DNA of 32,060 bases from Candidatus Firestoneibacteriota bacterium (GTDB lineage: Bacteria; Oederibacteriota; D2-FULL-39-29), in contig CAITEH010000060.1 of assembly GCA_903891415.1 (NCBI GenBank), positions 1 through 32,060 on the forward strand, written 5' to 3'. The notes below the pieces were generated by a model. That model was not told the origin of the DNA. It was given only the letters and a program-made list of their open reading frames with translations, and searched no databases. The translations under genes were made by a program, and so were the position numbers. Positions 8,464 to 16,080 of this stretch are shown here, piece by piece (positions within the stretch are counted from its first letter, which is position 1; each line of letters opens with the position of its first letter).

Positions 8464-10074
8464 ATGGAAAATAAAGGGGGAGGGATGAAGAAGTTAAGTT
8501 TTTCATCTTACATTCCTAAAAAAGTTGATATTCAAAAACCCGCGTATCCGGTAGAAAAAGCCCCCTTTGCAGATACTTTCCTTGAGACCGGAAAAATAAA
8601 AGCAGAACAAGAAAAACCCCTGGAGAATTTTCCTAAAACCGAAGAAAAGTATTTAAAAATATTTGCCGCAAATCCCCTTCCTTTAACTATTACCCGTGTC
8701 GCTGATAACTGTATTGTCGCGGCAAATGAAGCCGCGGCAAAAATGCTGGGCGAAAAAAAAGAGGATATTATCGGCCATCCACTGCAGGAGTTCGTAAGAC
8801 ATGTGGATCTTGAGGAGCGCAGGGGTATACTGAAGCGGATACAAGAAACCGGAGCTGCTTGTAGCGGCGAATACAGGTATAAAAATAAGAACGGTAAAGA
8901 AGTGCTCCTGACGGAAACCCACCAGACTATTGAAATTCAGGGCGAGAAATTTATCCTTACTACCTCGGAAGATATAACCGGCCAGAGACAGCTGGAACAA
9001 CAGCTGCTGCAAACAAGAAAGATGGATGCTCTCGGCGCGCTGACTGCCGGGATCGCGCACGATTTCAATAATATGCTCTCGGTTATACTGGGATATTCGG
9101 ATAGTACTCTGAGATTTACGTCAAAAGAACCCAAGGTAAATGAAAATATCCAGCAGATCAAGAAAGCCGCGGAAAAAGCAGCCGCCCTTACCTCCCAGCT
9201 GCTGGCTTTCAGAAAGCAGCCCCGGGAACGGATGGTTATATCTCTTAATAATTCCGAAACCGAGATAAAAAACATGCTTGAGCTTATCACCGGGGAAGGT
9301 GTTGAACTTGAACTTCGTTTGGAACCTGAGCTAAAAAATATTTATTTTGATAGGGGCCAGATCGACCGTATAATGATCAATTTGGCGACAAATTCAAAAG
9401 AAGCCATGCCGCAAGGCGGAAAACTGACGGTAAAGATCGAGAATAGCTCACTTAATGATGAGGAGGCCCGCAATATACCGTATTCAAGGGCAGGGGAATT
9501 CATTTGTATGTCTTTTGCGGACACGGGTACCGGAATAAACCCGGAACAGATGGAACATTTATTTGAACCTTTTTATACGACGAAATCTTTCGGGAAGGGT
9601 TCAGGGCTTGGCTTATTTGTGATCTATGGAATAGTCAAACAGCAGGAAGGCTGGATAAATGTTCACAGCGAGACAGGTAAAGGTACCGAATTTAAGGTGT
9701 ACTTTCCTGTTTACAAAGAAAAAAGAGAACTTGAAAACTTTAATAAAGTGCCCGGAGGCGAACCGGAAGACAGTAATAACAAGAGGCTGGTTGTGGTTGA
9801 GGATGATAAAGGAATCTTAGATCTAGTAGGTAGTTTCCTGAAACAAAATAAACATGTGGTAATTAACGCCGCAAATGTAAAGGAAGCTTTGAAAATATTT
9901 GAAGAAGAAAAGAGCAGGTTAGAACTGCTTTTCAGTACTTCAGCTAAGCCGCAGACAGGGGAGCTTCAAGCGGGCCGGGAATTGAAAGCTGTTGACCCGG
10001 AAATAAGGTTGATAATAAGCAGAGGAACTCCCCGCGGGGCGGCTGATATGCAGGAAATAAAAAAAGAAGAATAA
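8464..10074 (+). CDS. Soluble PAS histidine kinase with degenerate, truncated receiver (paralogue of upstream kinase)
   Basis: 536 residues from the ATG at 8464; the ATG at 8485, directly behind AGGGGGAGGG, may be the real start. PAS, HisKA (GIAHDFNN, His199), N box, G1 (DTGTGI), F box and G2 (GSGLGL) align closely with the upstream kinase, so this is a tandem duplicate. There is no membrane segment. The linker reads LLAFRKQ where the paralogue has LLAFSRKQ (one residue lost). The receiver keeps VVEDDK, but the phospho-acceptor is Thr492 (LLFSTSAKP against LLFSDSVMP), and the protein stops before the conserved Lys-Pro strand. The kinase core should still work; the receiver should not accept phosphate on the usual Asp. 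Confidence 0.9.
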   Translation: MENKGGGMKKLSFSSYIPKKVDIQKPAYPVEKAPFADTFLETGKIKAEQEKPLENFPKTEEKYLKIFAANPLPLTITRVADNCIVAANEAAAKMLGEKKEDIIGHPLQEFVRHVDLEERRGILKRIQETGAACSGEYRYKNKNGKEVLLTETHQTIEIQGEKFILTTSEDITGQRQLEQQLLQTRKMDALGALTAGIAHDFNNMLSVILGYSDSTLRFTSKEPKVNENIQQIKKAAEKAAALTSQLLAFRKQPRERMVISLNNSETEIKNMLELITGEGVELELRLEPELKNIYFDRGQIDRIMINLATNSKEAMPQGGKLTVKIENSSLNDEEARNIPYSRAGEFICMSFADTGTGINPEQMEHLFEPFYTTKSFGKGSGLGLFVIYGIVKQQEGWINVHSETGKGTEFKVYFPVYKEKRELENFNKVPGGEPEDSNNKRLVVVEDDKGILDLVGSFLKQNKHVVINAANVKEALKIFEEEKSRLELLFSTSAKPQTGELQAGRELKAVDPEIRLIISRGTPRGAADMQEIKKEE

Positions 10075-10200
10075 TTACATTCCCCGGCCGGGTGACAAAG
10101 TTCCGGTCAAAAAGAAATTTTCCAAAACACTTCACATTAGTCATTTTTTGGTTTTGAGCGGTCTATCAGCAAAATATCTCAAACTAGTTATTCTTGCAAG

Positions 10201-10359
10201 ACTTAACCTTAAGCGGAAAAATCTCGGCTTTTCAAAGGATTTATTGTATATTGATGCTGCACTTTATATATTATCAGCCATCAGCAATTGAAAATCGACA
10301 ATAGAAAATAGATTGAAAAGCCGGGGTGGTGAAACTGGTAGACACAAGGGACTTAAAAT
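10201..10359 (+). repeat. Left copy of 159-bp direct repeat: tRNA-Leu promoter region plus 5' half of tRNA-Leu
   Basis: Matches 18049-18207 without gaps at 152 of 159 positions; the last 80 bases are identical. Mismatches are all in the upstream half (10210, 10214, 10227, 10233, 10236, 10259, 10279). The copy contains the same TTGTAT-N17-TATATT promoter as the intact tRNA (-10 at 10267-10272). Identity stops immediately after the anticodon loop. Confidence 0.95.
10320..10359 (+). pseudogene. Truncated tRNA-Leu(UAA), 5' half only
   Basis: The first 40 nt are identical to the intact tRNA-Leu at 18168: acceptor 5' strand GCCGGGG, D arm, anticodon 5' stem and loop CUUAAAA. The sequence then diverges (TAATTTCC instead of TCCCTCGG), so there is no anticodon 3' stem, variable arm, T arm or acceptor 3' strand. 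It cannot fold into a tRNA. This is the putative left attachment junction of the island. Confidence 0.92.
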
Positions 10360-10771
10360 AATTTCCAGCAGATTTCACTTACTTCAAGTATCTTAATGCA
10401 AATTAAGATATATTAGGACTAATTTTAAATTATTTGCTTACTTCATCTTATCCGAATTTATCCTATTTCACCCGGAAAATGGCGCAAATTTGGCACAAAA
10501 AATATTTCGAATTATTTTCCTGGTTATGCATCTCATATCGCTTGTTGGACTGTAAGGCACCAGCTCAAGCGGTTTTTGGGATGGTGCTTTTATAACTAAT
10601 GGAAAAACATGCCAATCGAAAACTCCTGATGAAAATTTATCCTTGATTTTGTAGTAAATCAGGCATATTTTTTAATCCAGTTAAGCAAATTATATGACCA
10701 GATTACTGTGTTCGTATTTTGACAAACAGCACAACACGTATGGATAAAATTATGTACTTGATAAAACTTTT
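10360..10771. other. Gene-free 412-bp left end of the island
   Basis: AT-rich and without a convincing ORF on either strand. It contains an 8-bp inverted repeat at 10389-10410 (TATCTTAA, 6-nt loop, TTAAGATA), possibly an arm-type recombinase site. A second stem-like pair, GCACCA and TGGTGC, is separated by about 20 nt near 10557-10590 and followed by a short T run. A promoter-like TTGACA lies near the right end. I see no integrase remnant that I would defend. Confidence 0.5.
10719..10748 (+). promoter_or_regulatory. Candidate sigma70 promoter for the island ABC operon
   Basis: A perfect -35 TTGACA (10719-10724) is followed by 18 nt and GATAAA (10743-10748), a 4/6 match to the -10 consensus. 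Transcription would start near 10755, just before the His/Cys-rich membrane protein. I saw no clear Zur- or CueR-type dyad over it. Confidence 0.4.
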
Positions 10772-11098
10772 ATGCTACAATTTATTATGTTTAAAAAGTT
10801 TAAGAATAAAATGCTTAAAAAAGTATTGCTTGTGCTAGTGGCATTTGTGTTTTCTGCAATGCTGCTCGGTTCTTTCTTCCACTATCACTCTCATTCCACA
10901 GTTCATCATAATGGATTTCCGGTTAAAAATGGATGCTCAGTATGCAGCTTTATTCAACTAATGGATTCTTCGTCGTTTGAGCTCACTGTTTTTATTTCAA
11001 TTTTTATTGCAATAATTTCACGATTGGCCTCAGTCAAGGTATTTCTCAATCCGGTAAACCACTCTTTTATCTATTTCTCACACGCCCCTCCAAAGTAA
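10772..11098 (+). CDS. Small His/Cys-rich membrane protein, putative metal-binding component
   Basis: 108 residues from the first ATG; starts at Met6 (10787) or Met14 (10811) are equally possible and would leave a short basic N-terminus. A hydrophobic helix (about 17-37) leads into a His cluster, HYHSHSTVHH, and then CSVC. A second hydrophobic segment covers about 72-92, and the C-terminus is short. The His stretch and CxxC suggest binding of zinc, copper or a similar ion at the membrane surface. It resembles DUF2946-like small proteins found beside metal transporters, but I cannot confirm membership. It is the first gene of the island operon, 118 bp upstream of the ABC ATPase. Confidence 0.6.
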   Translation: MLQFIMFKKFKNKMLKKVLLVLVAFVFSAMLLGSFFHYHSHSTVHHNGFPVKNGCSVCSFIQLMDSSSFELTVFISIFIAIISRLASVKVFLNPVNHSFIYFSHAPPK

Positions 11099-11106
11099 TA
11101 CCATTT

Positions 11107-11160
11107 AACAGAGCTAAATCTCGGGCATTTGGATTATTACTTTCTCTGTTTCTTTTTTTA
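11107..11160 (+). terminator. Possible attenuator/terminator between the His/Cys protein and the ABC ATPase
   Basis: AACAGAG (11107-11113) pairs with CTCTGTT (11144-11150) across a 30-nt loop, followed directly by TCTTTTTTTA. The T run is convincing; the stem is short and the loop long, so partial readthrough is likely if it works at all. Confidence 0.3.
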
Positions 11161-11216
11161 ACTATTTATAAATGTGTCTTTATCTAAATAAATATTGAAA
11201 TTTAAGGATAATAAAT

Positions 11217-11900
11217 ATGATAGTAGAAATGAAAGATATTGAAATGATTTATGAAACATGGTCAGAAAAAACAAAGGTTCTGGATATTCCGCAATTTGAT
11301 ATCGACATCGGTGAACAGATCGCTATTTTTGGTCCATCCGGTTCCGGAAAGTCTACGCTTCTTCATATCATGTCGGGTCTGCTTTTGCCTACTCAAGGAA
11401 GCGTTAAGGTTTGCGGGGAATTTGTTCACAAATTGAGTGAAGCACAAAGGGATCATTTCAGATCAAGAAATATTGGTTACATTTTCCAGACATTTAATCT
11501 GCTTCAGGGTTACACGGCAATGGAAAATGTTTTAATGGGGATGACTTTCTCACCGGGAAAAGCCGACCGGGCCGCCGCAAAAAAGCTTCTTGAGCAGGTT
11601 GGGCTTGGCGGAAAGATGAAGCGGCGTCCTTATCATCTTTCATTCGGGGAACAGCAGAGAGTGTCAGTTGCTCGCGCGATTGCTAATAAACCAAAGCTGA
11701 TCTTGGCTGATGAACCAACAGGATCGCTTGATCCGCATAATTCAGTGGAAATTATAAAACTGCTGAAAGAAATTTGCAAAGAACACGGGTGTTCTCTTGT
11801 GATCGTTAGCCATAATATGGATATGATCTCCTTTTTTGAGCATACTGTGGATTTTAAAAAGCTGAATCGAACTTTACAAGTGCAGGAGGCCCTTAAATGA
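11217..11900 (+). CDS. ABC transporter ATP-binding protein (LolD/MacB type), putative metal-related system
   Basis: 227 residues with every ABC ATPase motif: Walker A GPSGSGKS (39-46), Q-loop Gln91 (IFQTFNLL), signature LSFGEQQ (141-147), Walker B LILADEP with Glu166, and H-loop His199 (VSHN). The GEQQ form of the signature is typical of the LolD/MacB/FtsE group, which works with FtsX-fold permeases and transmits force to the periplasm rather than moving small solutes through a channel. A ribosome site (AAGGAT) lies 8 bp upstream. The stop overlaps the permease ATG (ATGA), so the pair is co-translated. Confidence 0.93.
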   Translation: MIVEMKDIEMIYETWSEKTKVLDIPQFDIDIGEQIAIFGPSGSGKSTLLHIMSGLLLPTQGSVKVCGEFVHKLSEAQRDHFRSRNIGYIFQTFNLLQGYTAMENVLMGMTFSPGKADRAAAKKLLEQVGLGGKMKRRPYHLSFGEQQRVSVARAIANKPKLILADEPTGSLDPHNSVEIIKLLKEICKEHGCSLVIVSHNMDMISFFEHTVDFKKLNRTLQVQEALK

Positions 11901-13147
11901 GTTTTTGGCGCATAATATTTAACAGTATAAGACAGCATATCGGATCTTCAATTCTTGCAGTGGTAAGTATCGGGTTAGGTGTTGCTCTGCTCATTGCGGT
12001 ATTCTCCCTTAGGGAACAGACGCACAAGACCTTCACGGAGATTGGAACCGGTGTAGATGCCGTACTTGGACCAAAAGGATCCTCACTTCAAATTTTGCTA
12101 AATGCCGTATATCACCTTGAAGAAATGCCGGGAAAGATCAAGTGGTCATACATGAAAGAAGTGGAGAAAAATCCGATAATTATTGAGGCGATACCTTTTT
12201 GCACAGGTCATTCTTACGCGGGATACAGAGTGAATGCCATAGATAGGCGGTTTCTCACAGATTTTGAGTATCTGCCGGGTCACAAATTTTCTTTTGATGA
12301 AAAAGAAAATGGAAAAGGCAGGCCTTTTAATGCTGCTAAAGAAGCGGTGGCAGGATGGGAAGTAGCAAAGAAATTGCATCTTAAACTCGGTCAAACTTTC
12401 AATCCTGTGTGCGGAACTAAGTCAGGCGATCCTGTTCATATGAATGATTATATTGTATTTGTAGGAATACTTGCTCCGACAGGTACGCCTCACGACCGTG
12501 CAATATATTTTCCACTTACAACATTCTATGGTTTGGAAGGCCACGGTACAGCAACGGCTAAAATGGCGGAAGATGAAAAATACAGGGAAATAAGCGGAGC
12601 TTACTTAAAGATAAAACGCATCCGTAACGGAGCCATGCATCCGGGGATACAGGATTTAAAATTCAGTATCAATCAATCTACGGATGCGCAGCTTGTAGTT
12701 CCCGGGGAGGTTTTACCGAGACTATTTTCTATAATAGGTTGGGTAGATTATGTGTTTATTGCCGTTTCTATCATGGTCTTAGTGCTGGCAGGTATGTTTT
12801 TATTTGTTGCTTTATTGTCAGCGCTCAGGCAGAGAAGAAGAGATATGGCGATTATGAGGTGCCTTGGTGCAACCCGCCGTACAGTTTTCGGGCTGGTTCT
12901 GTCAGAAGCGCTTATCATTTGCCTTATTGGCGGAGTTCTCGGTTTGATCTTCGGGCATATTCTGGTAGGAATTGGGGCCGAACAGATGAAGTCGGAAACA
13001 GGTATTCATTTTTCAGGGTTGTATATTTCCACCATTGACTATCTGCTTTTACCCTCATTAGTTGCTATAGGGATTTTTACCGGGCTTATCCCTGCAATTC
13101 AAGCTTATCGCATGGGAGTTTTAAAGAATTTATTACCTGTGTCTTAG
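11897..13147 (+). CDS. FtsX/MacB-type ABC permease
   Basis: 416 residues with the four-helix FtsX layout. One helix lies near the N-terminus (about 16-36, SILAVVSIGLGVALLIAVFS). A large periplasmic domain follows (about 40-270), then three C-terminal helices (about 278-305, 330-355 and 380-400) around the typical RRRDMAIMRCLGATRR cytoplasmic loop. AGGAGG is placed 8 bp before the ATG. With the ATPase it makes a homodimeric type VII ABC complex. No MacA/HlyD-like adaptor is encoded beside it; the two downstream exported proteins take that place, as in the Zn-responsive zrg-type operons known from Vibrio (family analogy from memory). Confidence 0.9.
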   Translation: MSFWRIIFNSIRQHIGSSILAVVSIGLGVALLIAVFSLREQTHKTFTEIGTGVDAVLGPKGSSLQILLNAVYHLEEMPGKIKWSYMKEVEKNPIIIEAIPFCTGHSYAGYRVNAIDRRFLTDFEYLPGHKFSFDEKENGKGRPFNAAKEAVAGWEVAKKLHLKLGQTFNPVCGTKSGDPVHMNDYIVFVGILAPTGTPHDRAIYFPLTTFYGLEGHGTATAKMAEDEKYREISGAYLKIKRIRNGAMHPGIQDLKFSINQSTDAQLVVPGEVLPRLFSIIGWVDYVFIAVSIMVLVLAGMFLFVALLSALRQRRRDMAIMRCLGATRRTVFGLVLSEALIICLIGGVLGLIFGHILVGIGAEQMKSETGIHFSGLYISTIDYLLLPSLVAIGIFTGLIPAIQAYRMGVLKNLLPVS

Positions 13148-13167
13148 AAAACTTTAAGGGAGGTAAT

Positions 13168-13653
13168 ATGAAAAAGAATATATTTATAGCAGTTCTTACC
13201 ATTGTTGCTGTAATTCTTAGTATTTTACTGGTTATGTCTAAACAAAAGAACCAGAAGAGTTGTGAACTTGAAGGAAAGCATAAGGCCTATCACGAGGGTT
13301 CGCTTAATGCGATAACCCAATGTGAAATTGGCCATTTTGAAGTAAAAGTGCTGGATGACAAACTGGATGGGTGGTTTGTCGGCGGCGGTTCGGATACAAA
13401 CAGGGCGGTACGGGTAACAGTTGATAAAATTGAGTTCTCTGTTTTCCTGCCTGACGGAACAATTAAAGAAATAGTGCTTTTTTCTTCACCGCTTGATCTC
13501 GCCGGAGAAAAGAAAGGTGATTGTTCGCACTTTGAAGGAGGAGCTGACTGGCTGAAGGACATAAAAACCTTTCAAGCCGTGGGAAAGATCTATTTTAAGG
13601 AGAAATGGCAGCCTTTGATTATTCAATATCCGGAAGGTTACGACCGGGATTAA
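13168..13653 (+). CDS. Conserved exported protein of metal-ABC operons
   Basis: 161 residues with a perfect ribosome site (GGGAGG, 5 bp). A single N-terminal hydrophobic anchor (5-24) is uncleaved or a signal peptide, and the rest is periplasmic. Conserved-looking blocks are HEGSLNAITQCEIGHFEVKV, LDGWFVGGGSDTNRAVRV, LAGEKKGDCSHFEGGADWL and a C-terminal YPEGYDRD. I recall this pattern (LN-x(2-4)-C-x-x-GH-x-EV, WFVGGG, GDCS-x-F) next to FtsX-type ABC genes and DUF3299 genes in other phyla. Several His/Cys/Asp residues could form a metal site. It was placed here by its neighbours; the biochemical role is unknown. Confidence 0.65.
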   Translation: MKKNIFIAVLTIVAVILSILLVMSKQKNQKSCELEGKHKAYHEGSLNAITQCEIGHFEVKVLDDKLDGWFVGGGSDTNRAVRVTVDKIEFSVFLPDGTIKEIVLFSSPLDLAGEKKGDCSHFEGGADWLKDIKTFQAVGKIYFKEKWQPLIIQYPEGYDRD

Positions 13654-13675
13654 AAAAGATAAAAGAGGAAAGCCC

Positions 13676-14596
13676 ATGCAAAAACTATTTAGAATATTAT
13701 TTTTGACCGTGGTTTTTTTCACGAGTGGACAGTTCAAAGAAGCATTTTCACAGACCATGGTCGAAAAACTTTTTGGAAGCCGGAATATAACAGCACTTCG
13801 ATTTTCGTCTCTTGGTGCCTGGGATTTTACCGGCAATAACACTTCAAAACCGCCGCAACAGCTTCAACAAATGGACGGAAAGGTGGTTCAGATAACAGGG
13901 TTCATGTATCCGCTGCAAGAGGGCCAGACTATTAAGGTATTTTGCCTGCTTAGAAGCACGCAAACCTGCTGTTACGGGCCAAAGCCGCAGTTTAATCAAT
14001 ATGTTTTTGTAGAGATGAAGGATCCCGTAAAGTATGAAAGGAACAAATCTGTAATTATAACAGGAAAATTCTTTATTGACCCGCAACCCGGGGACGGTTA
14101 TATCTACCGGCTTGAAGGAACTAAAGTTGAATTTGCCGCTGAGCAAAAACCGGAAGACAAATTCTCGCATTCGGAGGGGTCATCGCAATATCTGGAATTT
14201 GATTTCAAAACGCTTGAGGATATTGGTCCGACCGGAGAACAGCTTTCTAAAATGAAAAGCTGGAAGGAATATCATGATATTAAGATATTCCCGGAAAACA
14301 TTACGAGGTTGGAAGGAAAATTAGCTGCCGTAGGGGCTTATATTGTAGCAAGGACAAACGACCCGCAAAAACTTATTGTCGGAAAGTATTGGTGGGACGG
14401 CTGCTGTACCGGTGTGCCTCCGACTTTTTTTAATGCCATTGTCATTATTCTAAGAAAAGGAGAAAAGATCCCTGGAGAGTGGGAAGATTACGGTATTTTT
14501 ACAGGTATATTACATGCAAACGGCGAAAAGTCCAAATGGCCGGAGAAGGGAGTAATTCGTTTAGAGGATGCTGTGTGGGCTGCTTCAAAAAAATAA
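13676..14596 (+). CDS. Exported protein with two DUF3299-like lobes
   Basis: 306 residues with a signal peptide (1-25, ending FSQT). The first lobe (about 66-152) matches the DUF3299 pattern: DGKVVQITGFMYPL, then FCLLRSTQTCCYGPKPQFNQ and VFVEM. The second lobe (about 210-300) repeats the plan, EGKLAAVGAYIV, then YWWDGCCTGVPPTFFNAIVIIL. Each has a CCxGxxP core followed by Asn (Cys98/99 and Cys243/244). DUF3299 proteins are usually single-domain and travel with zinc-responsive ABC operons; a double version with paired cysteines in both lobes suggests a periplasmic metal or thiol partner. It is the last gene before a strong palindrome. Confidence 0.7.
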   Translation: MQKLFRILFLTVVFFTSGQFKEAFSQTMVEKLFGSRNITALRFSSLGAWDFTGNNTSKPPQQLQQMDGKVVQITGFMYPLQEGQTIKVFCLLRSTQTCCYGPKPQFNQYVFVEMKDPVKYERNKSVIITGKFFIDPQPGDGYIYRLEGTKVEFAAEQKPEDKFSHSEGSSQYLEFDFKTLEDIGPTGEQLSKMKSWKEYHDIKIFPENITRLEGKLAAVGAYIVARTNDPQKLIVGKYWWDGCCTGVPPTFFNAIVIILRKGEKIPGEWEDYGIFTGILHANGEKSKWPEKGVIRLEDAVWAASKK

Positions 14597-14621
14597 TAGA
14601 AAAGAAATTAGCACGCATAAT

Positions 14622-14654
14622 AAACTACCACGGGCTAAAGCCCGATGGTAGTTT
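14622..14654. repeat. Large near-perfect palindrome (REP-like hairpin / possible terminator)
   Basis: AAACTACCACGGGCT (14622-14636), loop AA, AGCCCG (14639-14644), one bulged A, then TGGTAGTTT (14646-14654): 15 paired bases with a 2-nt loop. The following TGTTTGAAAG is a poor U tract. The form (CTACC...GGGC TAA...GCCC...GGTAG) is that of REP-type hairpins recognised by Y1 transposases. It lies between the ABC operon and the phosphatase gene. Confidence 0.8.
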
Positions 14655-14805
14655 GTTTGAAAGGAACATATATCAAAGCCGGCCAAGGAAACCGCGCCCT
14701 AAAGGCATGGTATTGCCGGCACGCAAAATAATATCAATAAGAAACACTCATATTGCTCTATTGAAAGAAATATTGATATAATCAAATAAAAGAGAGGTGG
14801 TAAAC

Positions 14806-16080
14806 ATGAAGAAAACATTTTTAAAGATTTTGTTGAGTGTTCTTTTAATTTTGCCGGCGGCAACCTACGCGCAGTATAACGTCCGGGAACTGGACGCCAA
14901 TTTAAATACAACCGGGGAGCCGAAACATATAACGCTTACCTGGACCGGTGATCCAAAAACAACAGCGACAATAACCTGGAGAGCGGAAAATACTGCCGGA
15001 AAAGGGAAAGTGACATACCGGAATTTTGGGGCGGGCGCGGAAAAAGTATTAATGAGTGAAGCTATGGAAGAAACCATATTGCCGAAACAGGAGGGGATAA
15101 AAGGCTCCTGTAAGCTCTATTCGACAGAAATAAAAGATCTTGTTCCGGGGGCGAAATATTTTTATAAAACATTCTGCGGCGACAAAGCAAGTTTGGAATA
15201 CTCTTTCACGACAGCTCCCGAGGATATTGTTCCTTTCAAATTCTTGATTTTTGGTGATAGCCAGTCTACTGATACGTCTAATCCTGATTACACTGAGTGG
15301 CATGAAACTATTTCAAGTTCCTTCAAAGCTAACCCGGATTCGGCCTTTTTCCTTAATGTCGGGGATCTTGTAGATTCCGGTGAAAGATATATTCACTGGG
15401 AAAACTGGTTTTTGGCTGCAGCGGAGGTAATGCCGTATATTTTCGCAGCACCGGTGCAGGGTAACCATGAGACATTTTCCGACAGGGGCATTGTTTTACC
15501 GGAAATGTTTGTTAAACAGTTCAAACTTTTTAAGAACGGCCCGGATGGGTATAAGGGAAGAGTATATTCCTTCGATTATTCCAACGCGCACTTTGTAATC
15601 CTTGACAGCCAATATGACGAGGAATCTCAATTTGACCCGGATATTCTTACAAAGCAGGCAGAATGGTTGGATAAGGATCTTAGCTCAGCGGCAACGAAGT
15701 GGAAATATGTTTTTTTTCATAAACCTCCCTATGTTCCAAAAAACTTCAGGTCTAATAAGCTGGTGAAAAAGGTTTTCTGTCCGGTTATAGAAAAAAACAA
15801 TGTAAATGTTGTATTTAACGGCCATGATCATGTGCTTAAAAGAACATTTCCGATAAAAGACGAAAAAGTTGCAGAAGAGCACGGTACAGTCTATTACACA
15901 GCCGGAAGGAGCGGGCCCAAATATTATGGGAATTTAGAAGCCAGTGATTTAGATGCCTTCTTTATTAATGTTGATGATTCACCTATGTACGTTGTTTGTA
16001 ATGTTAATGGTGAAAAAACAGTTATTTCAGCTTTAAAAAAAGACGGTACGGTTATTGATAAGTGCGAACTTAACAAATAA
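14806..16080 (+). CDS. Exported purple-acid-phosphatase-like metallophosphoesterase
   Basis: 424 residues from the ATG at 14806 (GAGAGG 5-10 bp upstream; the in-frame GTG at 14797 lies within that site). Residues below are numbered from the GTG, so subtract 3. A signal peptide (about 4-26, ending TYAQ) precedes a fibronectin-like N-terminal domain (about 48-150) and a calcineurin-type domain with all metal-ligand blocks: FGDS (Asp154), VGDLVD (Asp190), GNHE (Asn223/His224), FFHKPPY (His308) and NGHDH (His343-His345). This is the purple acid phosphatase plan: a periplasmic or secreted di-metal phosphatase for phosphomonoesters. It is in a separate transcription unit from the ABC operon. Confidence 0.88.
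   Translation: MKKTFLKILLSVLLILPAATYAQYNVRELDANLNTTGEPKHITLTWTGDPKTTATITWRAENTAGKGKVTYRNFGAGAEKVLMSEAMEETILPKQEGIKGSCKLYSTEIKDLVPGAKYFYKTFCGDKASLEYSFTTAPEDIVPFKFLIFGDSQSTDTSNPDYTEWHETISSSFKANPDSAFFLNVGDLVDSGERYIHWENWFLAAAEVMPYIFAAPVQGNHETFSDRGIVLPEMFVKQFKLFKNGPDGYKGRVYSFDYSNAHFVILDSQYDEESQFDPDILTKQAEWLDKDLSSAATKWKYVFFHKPPYVPKNFRSNKLVKKVFCPVIEKNNVNVVFNGHDHVLKRTFPIKDEKVAEEHGTVYYTAGRSGPKYYGNLEASDLDAFFINVDDSPMYVVCNVNGEKTVISALKKDGTVIDKCELNK

Noticed and set aside
10083-10092. CCCGGCCGGG palindrome after the second kinase
   Set aside because: A 10-bp self-complementary sequence with no loop and no T run; not a credible terminator.
10498-10620. Possible integrase remnant near the left island end
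   Set aside because: Short frames (about 40 codons) in the AT-rich left end show no tyrosine-recombinase R/H/R/Y motif, so I do not claim one.
10680-10760. Zur- or Fur-type operator before the island ABC operon
   Set aside because: No clear AT-rich dyad matching known Zur or Fur boxes was found around the promoter, so metal regulation remains unproven.
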